From Verrucomicrobiales bacterium (GTDB taxonomy: Bacteria; Verrucomicrobiota; Verrucomicrobiia; Verrucomicrobiales; DEV007): a DNA stretch of 64,000 nt. The position numbers were made by a program, and so were the translations under genes. The notes below the pieces were generated by a model that saw nothing but the letters and a program-made list of their open reading frames with translations, ran no database searches and was not told where the DNA came from. This document shows positions 59,537 through 64,000 of this stretch, piece by piece. Each line of letters opens with the position of its first letter. Positions within the stretch are counted from its first letter, which is position 1. The stretch covers positions 1 to 64,000 of the forward strand of contig JARGPI010000016.1 of assembly GCA_029213005.1 (NCBI GenBank), in the 5' to 3' direction.

Positions 59537-61057
59537 TCACTGATTGATCGGGAGGGTTTGAAGGCTCTCCGCGATGCGGCTCTTTTGAATGGCGAGGCGC
59601 CGTTCTTCGTATTCCAGCGTTTGGCTTTCGGACCGTCCGGTTTCCGGGTCTGAGAAGGTAATTTCAATCATTCCGTCCGACTCGACGGAGATGGCGAGAT
59701 CGATGGGATATCCTTTGTGCTCTCCCGGCAGGTCGGAAAAGATCGATTCTCCGAGCGGGATTCTTTTCTGGCCTTTGTCTCCCTGGAGAGCCCATTGAAA
59801 GGACAGCTCCCGCTGTCCGGTGCGGGATGTTACGCAGCGGATTTCGCGTCGCGCGGGCAGGGGGCTGTCACGATTAATGATCACTTGCGCATGTTCCTCC
59901 CGCGAGCCGGGGCTCAAGCTGCAGACGACGAGATCTTTGCCGAGCACCTGAGCTGAGGCTCCGGGTTTTGTCGCAAATTTCTTTTCGACCAACTTCAGAG
60001 TTTTCGTGAGGTGGGCCGCTCCGAATACCTCCGCAAAATCCGGCTGATCCATCACGATTCGTTCCAGCGGGATTCCGGCGGCTGATCCGAGATGACGGCG
60101 AATCACACCGAGTCGGCAATTGCCTCCATTGAGGAAAACGACATCGAGATCCGCGGCTTTGAGTGAAGCTTTTTTGAGGGCGTCCTCAGTGGTTTCAATC
60201 ATCGAAGAGAGGAGATCCTCTATCATTCGACCAATTTGGCGACTGCTGAGATAAATCTCGAGAGGTCGACCGCAGACGAGTCGACTTTTCCTCACTTCTT
60301 CAGCGCCGGGGTGGCTCAGGTCTTGTTTGATTGCATTGGCGAAGTGGCGAATTTGAACGCGCCCGACCGGATCGGAACCGAGATCTACGCCATGAGAAAA
60401 GCGGTAGTTTTCGATCAGTAAAGTTTCGATTTTTTCGTCCAGAAGACTCGCGCCCAGTTTGGATTCAGAAGCGCCGACGATTTTCAATCCCTCTGTGCCG
60501 CTGGAGATTACCGTCGCGCAAAAGCCGGTGGACCCGATATCGAACACGAGGGCAAACTGATTCCGTTCTGATTTCGTCAGGCCATAATGATGGGCGACGG
60601 CGATCGCCGGGTCGGTAAAATTGATACAGGCGATTCCGGCAATCGAAGCCGCTTCCGAAATTGAGTCGCGGAGCTCTTTCCCGAAATGATTTGGAATGGT
60701 AATGACGGCTCCCTCCACTTTTTCCGAGGTCGCCTTTTCAGCATCCTGAACCAGTTTTCGGAAAAGCAGGGCGGTTAACTGGGTGTAGTCATAGGATTTT
60801 CCGTATTCATCGATGTAGGGATTGGCTCCGTCCCGGAGATGGCTGCGGATCGATTTTGCCACGGAAAGTGCCGGTTCCACTTCGAGAAGTTCCTCGACCC
60901 GCTCACCGATGAGGCAGCCTCTCTGCCCGATATGGATAATGGAGGAAGTGGCTTTTACCGAAGGATCTTCAAAATCGGGTATGATTTCCGGAATGCCCTG
61001 CTCGTTGAGGTAGGCGACGCGGGCGAGCGAGTTTCCAAAATCAATTCCTATTTTCAT
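59537..61057 (-). CDS. Hsp70-family (DnaK-like) ATPase, short form
   Basis: A 506-residue Hsp70-like protein, about 130 shorter than DnaK. Actin-fold motifs include phosphate-1 IGIDFGNSLARVAYL, phosphate-2 VFDIGSTGFCATVI and the adenosine-site FLNGGNCRLGVIR. The C-terminal part (about 375-506) looks like a substrate-binding beta domain, but the helical lid of DnaK is missing. Its ATG overlaps the TGA of the coiled-coil gene (ATGA). It is not the housekeeping dnaK; no grpE or dnaJ is adjacent. Confidence 0.9.
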   Translation of the reverse strand: MKIGIDFGNSLARVAYLNEQGIPEIIPDFEDPSVKATSSIIHIGQRGCLIGERVEELLEVEPALSVAKSIRSHLRDGANPYIDEYGKSYDYTQLTALLFRKLVQDAEKATSEKVEGAVITIPNHFGKELRDSISEAASIAGIACINFTDPAIAVAHHYGLTKSERNQFALVFDIGSTGFCATVISSGTEGLKIVGASESKLGASLLDEKIETLLIENYRFSHGVDLGSDPVGRVQIRHFANAIKQDLSHPGAEEVRKSRLVCGRPLEIYLSSRQIGRMIEDLLSSMIETTEDALKKASLKAADLDVVFLNGGNCRLGVIRRHLGSAAGIPLERIVMDQPDFAEVFGAAHLTKTLKLVEKKFATKPGASAQVLGKDLVVCSLSPGSREEHAQVIINRDSPLPARREIRCVTSRTGQRELSFQWALQGDKGQKRIPLGESIFSDLPGEHKGYPIDLAISVESDGMIEITFSDPETGRSESQTLEYEERRLAIQKSRIAESLQTLPINQ

Positions 61058-61836
61058 GATGCGACTTTGAACGTATGAAGTTGCTTCAACTTCTCAGCTC
61101 TCAGTTCTTTAGTAAGCTGATCGACTTTCTTTTTCAAACTTACGATTTCGCGATCTTTGGAATTTAATTTGTTGTAATAGTCCTGAACGTTTTTTCTCAA
61201 CTGAGCGTTGAGGTTGTTTTTGTCGGTGATGAGCTGCTGCCTTTCGTTGCTGAGTTGCTGCTTCTCACGGTTCAGAGCGCCGTTTATTTTTTCCACTCCC
61301 TTGAGTTGAGCATTGAGTCTCTCGATATCATTTTGCGCGTCTTCAATTTCGGCGAGTCTCTTTTCAATTTCGGATTTTGCCTTTTTGATCTCGGCGTTGG
61401 CTTTGGTAACTCCCGCTTCGGATTTCCGGAGATCGTCGAGTTGCTCCTGAATCGTTCTTTCCTGATCTGAAATCTGGTTGGACTGCATCTCCGCTAACTC
61501 AAATTGAATCTCATCCTTGGTCTGAATCGCGAGCGGATGTTTGGGATCGATTTCGAGAACCTTGCCGTCGATAATTTCCAGTGCCTCGAGGAGAGCTATC
61601 TCACGATTGTCGCCATAGGCCGTATCGACCAACTCCAAAGCGGGAAGCAATTCCTTATAAGCGCCCTGGCGCAGCGCTGCTGCATCCTTCTTGTCTCCAT
61701 TTGCGGAACCGACCGTAACGATCAGCCCGGCAAAAACTCCGGATATAACGAGGGCCCAAAATGCAATGGCGAGGGTGACCAGCCAGCCTTTGGTCTTCTT
61801 TTGCGAGGTGGTTCTGTCGGGTGTGGGAAGTGTCAT
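61054..61836 (-). CDS. Membrane-anchored coiled-coil protein
   Basis: A 260-residue protein with one membrane segment (about 18-42), a short helical linker and a long coiled coil (about 105-250) rich in Glu/Lys/Gln/Asn with heptad-like spacing. No known family is recognised. It is translationally coupled to the Hsp70-like gene, so it may serve as its membrane scaffold or client. The gap to the upstream membrane gene is only 22 bases. Confidence 0.85.
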   Translation of the reverse strand: MTLPTPDRTTSQKKTKGWLVTLAIAFWALVISGVFAGLIVTVGSANGDKKDAAALRQGAYKELLPALELVDTAYGDNREIALLEALEIIDGKVLEIDPKHPLAIQTKDEIQFELAEMQSNQISDQERTIQEQLDDLRKSEAGVTKANAEIKKAKSEIEKRLAEIEDAQNDIERLNAQLKGVEKINGALNREKQQLSNERQQLITDKNNLNAQLRKNVQDYYNKLNSKDREIVSLKKKVDQLTKELRAEKLKQLHTFKVAS

Positions 61837-61858
61837 CGTTTCGTAAGTGGTTGAGTGC

Positions 61859-62491
61859 TTAGCTGTTTTGTTCGCGGTGAAGAGTGGCGAGGCGGGACTT
61901 TACGATCTCACGGCGCTGATTGACCTGCTCCTCCAGCTCCTCATCAGTCGCGCCCGATGCGAGGACGCTGACCGCTTCGCGGATTAATCCCAGTTTGTCC
62001 TGCAGATTGGTGATACTGGTTTCAGTTTTGATTTCCTGTGCGTCTCCGATGGATGCGATGATCTTTTCGACCTGAGCCCGCCGTTCTTCCCCGGCAGTAA
62101 GCACGGGACGGATTTCTTTGGTGTAGGACATCACCTGCACTGAGATTAAACCGACCGTGAACATAAAAAGAGCCATCGCGAGAGACAATCCGATCGTCTT
62201 TTTCAGGGAAAAAGTCGCCTTCTTGACCTGAGGAGCATTCTCGAGCTCAGCTTCGCGGGTAATCAGTTGATCCATTCCGCGGAGGTCGAAAACCGGAAGG
62301 TCCGGTGTCGGGCCGGGGCGGGTTTCATCCAATCCGAGTTCGGTTTCATATTTGCCGATCAGTCGGTTTTTTTCCTCCACCAGCGTTTTTCGTGCCGCTG
62401 CGTTTGGAGCCGCAATGATTCGGTTGTTCATCTCGTCGGTTTTTCGAAGATAAAAAGCCGTCGAGTCCAGGACTGAGGTTTCGAAGTTCAT
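61859..62491 (-). CDS. Single-span membrane protein, first gene of the Hsp70 operon
   Basis: A 210-residue protein with a membrane segment at about 99-121, an N-terminal cytoplasmic part containing helical charged sequence and a C-terminal helical part ending near LHREQNS. No family is recognised. The start at 62491 leaves the AT-rich region to the right free as a promoter; the frame stays open to 62668, and part of that stretch is protein-like, so the start is uncertain. Confidence 0.72.
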   Translation of the reverse strand: MNFETSVLDSTAFYLRKTDEMNNRIIAAPNAAARKTLVEEKNRLIGKYETELGLDETRPGPTPDLPVFDLRGMDQLITREAELENAPQVKKATFSLKKTIGLSLAMALFMFTVGLISVQVMSYTKEIRPVLTAGEERRAQVEKIIASIGDAQEIKTETSITNLQDKLGLIREAVSVLASGATDEELEEQVNQRREIVKSRLATLHREQNS

Positions 62492-62703
62492 ATCCGGTTC
62501 TTGGGAGGTGGGAAGCCCCGGTTTCAGTTTTTCGAATACTTTTTCAGAAAAAATAGCACCCCTGATTTTCGCAGCCTCACCACTCAAGTTTGAGGAATCT
62601 ATCAAAAAATATTCTAAAAACTTAAAATCACGGTTGATAATTACTGCTATTATGATAATTTCACTCATCGTTAAGGCGTGTTCCCCTTGTTTTCCACAAT
62701 CCT
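62492..62703. promoter_or_regulatory. AT-rich divergent promoter region
   Basis: A 212-base region between the divergent membrane-protein operon and the pseudokinase-like gene. The stretch 62575-62670 is much more AT-rich than its surroundings. A TTGAGG/TCTAAA pair with 17-base spacing (62591 and 62614) is a possible but weak promoter on the plus strand. Confidence 0.4.
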
Positions 62704-64000
62704 ATGAGCGCAGAACCACAACATTCATTCGAATACTTTCAGCATGAGTCCCTCCGATTGCTTCAAGACAGCTGTGGAAGGTTAGTCTCAATACCGACCG
62801 GCTCCGGGCAGGAAGGATACCTCGCGGTGAACCGGGAATCGGGGAAACACTCCCAGGTTCGCTTTCTTAAGAGCGGTGATGGAAAAACTCTGGCGGCGTT
62901 CCGATCGATCTGGAATTCGTTTCTCAAGGTGGAAGGTTCTGAAATTTGCCCTCAGGTCGAGGCGGTTACCGTTTTCGATGCGATGCCGTGCTGCATCACC
63001 AGTTTGCCGAAAGGCGAGCCGGTAAATCACTTTGTGAACCGGAATGGAGATCTTCCGCCGGAGGTTGCCGTCCGTCTCGTATTGGAATTTGCCAAATCGA
63101 TCCGCACTCATAACCCGACTTTCTATCGTCAGTTTGCGATTTCACCTGAGTCAGTTTGGATTGCCCGGACTTCCGGACAGCCCCGTTTGGTCCTGGGCGA
63201 AATTTCACCGGTCAATCATCCGGATCCGGAAGCTCACAATGTGGAGCTTTGCATCGAGCTGCTCAAATACCTCACTGGCAATCCGCTGTCCGACAGTCGG
63301 TTCCAGAGACTTCTGAATCAGCTCAGTTCCGGGCCCCGGAAACTGGAATTTATCGAAAGATCTCTCGAATGTTTTGCGGAAGCCAATCCGGCGGCCAATT
63401 ATTGGATGGGTTTCAATGATCCCGCTTGTCTTCTTGAGCGAATCATCACGGCCGAATCCGCAGCCCGGCTCGCGGCCCGTGATGCGGAGAACGCACTGGT
63501 CGAAACCGCGAAAAAATCATTCTGGCCCGCGCTGATTGCGACCACGATCGCTGTGGGAGCGTTTATGACTTTCTGTATCATTAAATTCGCAGGTGATCCG
63601 GATCTTCAAATTCAGAAAATCGAGAAGCCACGGGTTCAATACGTCAGGCAGGCACCTCCGGTAAAAGTGTATCAGAAAGCGGCTCAACCGGCCCCTGCGA
63701 AAGTGGTGAAAGCTCCCGTAGCAAAACAGAAAGTTGTGGTGCAGCCTGCTGAACAAACCGAGGTCGTCGTGATCGAAAGCGCTCCGGTTTCAAATCCCCG
63801 CGTCACTCCATTGTTGAAAAGCATCCTCGCCGATACCGGTGATCTTTTCGAAGGAGTGAGGGAGCGTCCTAAGTCTGAGTGGTTGATCCCGACCGATCCA
63901 AAGAAAAACACCAGCAAAAAGCAACTCACCTCCTTTACTGCGGAAGACGCCAGAGCCCTTAAAATACTGGAACTGAAAAAGGCCGCTACTGAAGCGAAAG
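62704..64000 (+). CDS. Membrane-anchored pseudokinase-like protein, 3' end beyond the window
   Basis: An open frame starts at the ATG at 62704 and runs to the window edge (at least 432 residues), so the gene is incomplete here. Residues about 15-260 follow the layout of a protein kinase: a glycine-containing first strand, QVRFLK at the lysine strand, a hinge-like CITSLPKGEPVN, then AISPESVWIAR and LVLGEIS where HRD...PeN and DFG would be. HRD and the metal-binding DFG are missing, so it would be a pseudokinase. A membrane segment (about 273-295) is followed by a Val/Pro/Lys/Ala-rich linker. Fold assignment is inferred from pattern. Confidence 0.72.
   Translation, partial: MSAEPQHSFEYFQHESLRLLQDSCGRLVSIPTGSGQEGYLAVNRESGKHSQVRFLKSGDGKTLAAFRSIWNSFLKVEGSEICPQVEAVTVFDAMPCCITSLPKGEPVNHFVNRNGDLPPEVAVRLVLEFAKSIRTHNPTFYRQFAISPESVWIARTSGQPRLVLGEISPVNHPDPEAHNVELCIELLKYLTGNPLSDSRFQRLLNQLSSGPRKLEFIERSLECFAEANPAANYWMGFNDPACLLERIITAESAARLAARDAENALVETAKKSFWPALIATTIAVGAFMTFCIIKFAGDPDLQIQKIEKPRVQYVRQAPPVKVYQKAAQPAPAKVVKAPVAKQKVVVQPAEQTEVVVIESAPVSNPRVTPLLKSILADTGDLFEGVRERPKSEWLIPTDPKKNTSKKQLTSFTAEDARALKILELKKAATEAK

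Noticed and set aside
1..64000. Transposase, integrase, CRISPR array, tRNA or rRNA
   Set aside because: No reading frame resembled a transposase or integrase, no regularly spaced direct repeats of CRISPR type were found, and no cloverleaf or rRNA segment was recognised by eye. A covariance-model scan would be needed to exclude tRNAs fully.

Overview
The window looks like a chromosomal segment of a PVC-superphylum bacterium, most likely Verrucomicrobiota. This is inferred from family content: a DUF1552/DUF1592/PVC-type heme-protein operon, two secreted sulfatases, Tat-signal Gfo/Idh/MocA and sugar-isomerase proteins, DUF6807, GH105-like and GHL10-like enzymes, PVC-style ECF sigma factors with kinase or FecR-like partners, and many eukaryote-like Ser/Thr kinases. 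No rRNA, tRNA, CRISPR array, phage or transposase was recognised.

Layout. 1-9561 holds a hexanucleotide tract, a sulfatase/hydrolase fusion, a metallophosphoesterase, peptidyl-tRNA hydrolase, a CheY-like regulator, a beta-lactamase-fold protein lacking the SxxK lysine, a lipid kinase, a HAD phosphatase, OsmC and an M14 peptidase. 9568-17551 is a minus-strand operon (PVC heme protein, DUF1592, DUF1552) joined by ATGA overlaps. 17695-22104 carries a second sulfatase, an ammonium transporter behind a good sigma-54 promoter, an HD-type hydrolase and a sugar isomerase-like protein. 22168-29923 has an LEA-like repeat lipoprotein, panC, recQ, rho, a candidate structured RNA, a DUF3500-like protein and cytidine deaminase. 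30244-42722 has MarR, an aldo/keto reductase, folE2, a methyltransferase, a phospholipase C-like protein, an esterase, PEP carboxylase, a GH105-like hydrolase and DUF6807. 42726-51570 carries a GHL10 lipoprotein, an ECF sigma/FecR-like pair, a TPR-GT9 protein, a cytosine deaminase plus hydantoinase pair and an oxidoreductase. 51634-53436 is a CPA1-type antiporter.

54248-64000 is the most unusual part. It holds an ECF sigma factor coupled to a Ser/Thr kinase, a kinase fused to six membrane segments, HAMP and a degenerate cyclase domain, a His-rich OmpA-like protein, a tail-anchored J-domain-like protein without HPD, a shortened Hsp70 in an operon with two membrane-anchored proteins, and a membrane-anchored pseudokinase that runs off the window. 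I infer an envelope-associated signalling or chaperone system; function is not shown by sequence alone.

Non-coding signals include a 39-bp two-dyad element with identical 5-nt spacing at three loci, a leader-like RNA upstream of 27799, several intrinsic terminators, and direct repeats upstream of an ECF sigma gene. Many neighbouring genes are coupled by ATGA or TAATG overlaps. Starts were chosen by family alignment, signal peptides, overlaps and the few clear Shine-Dalgarno sites.
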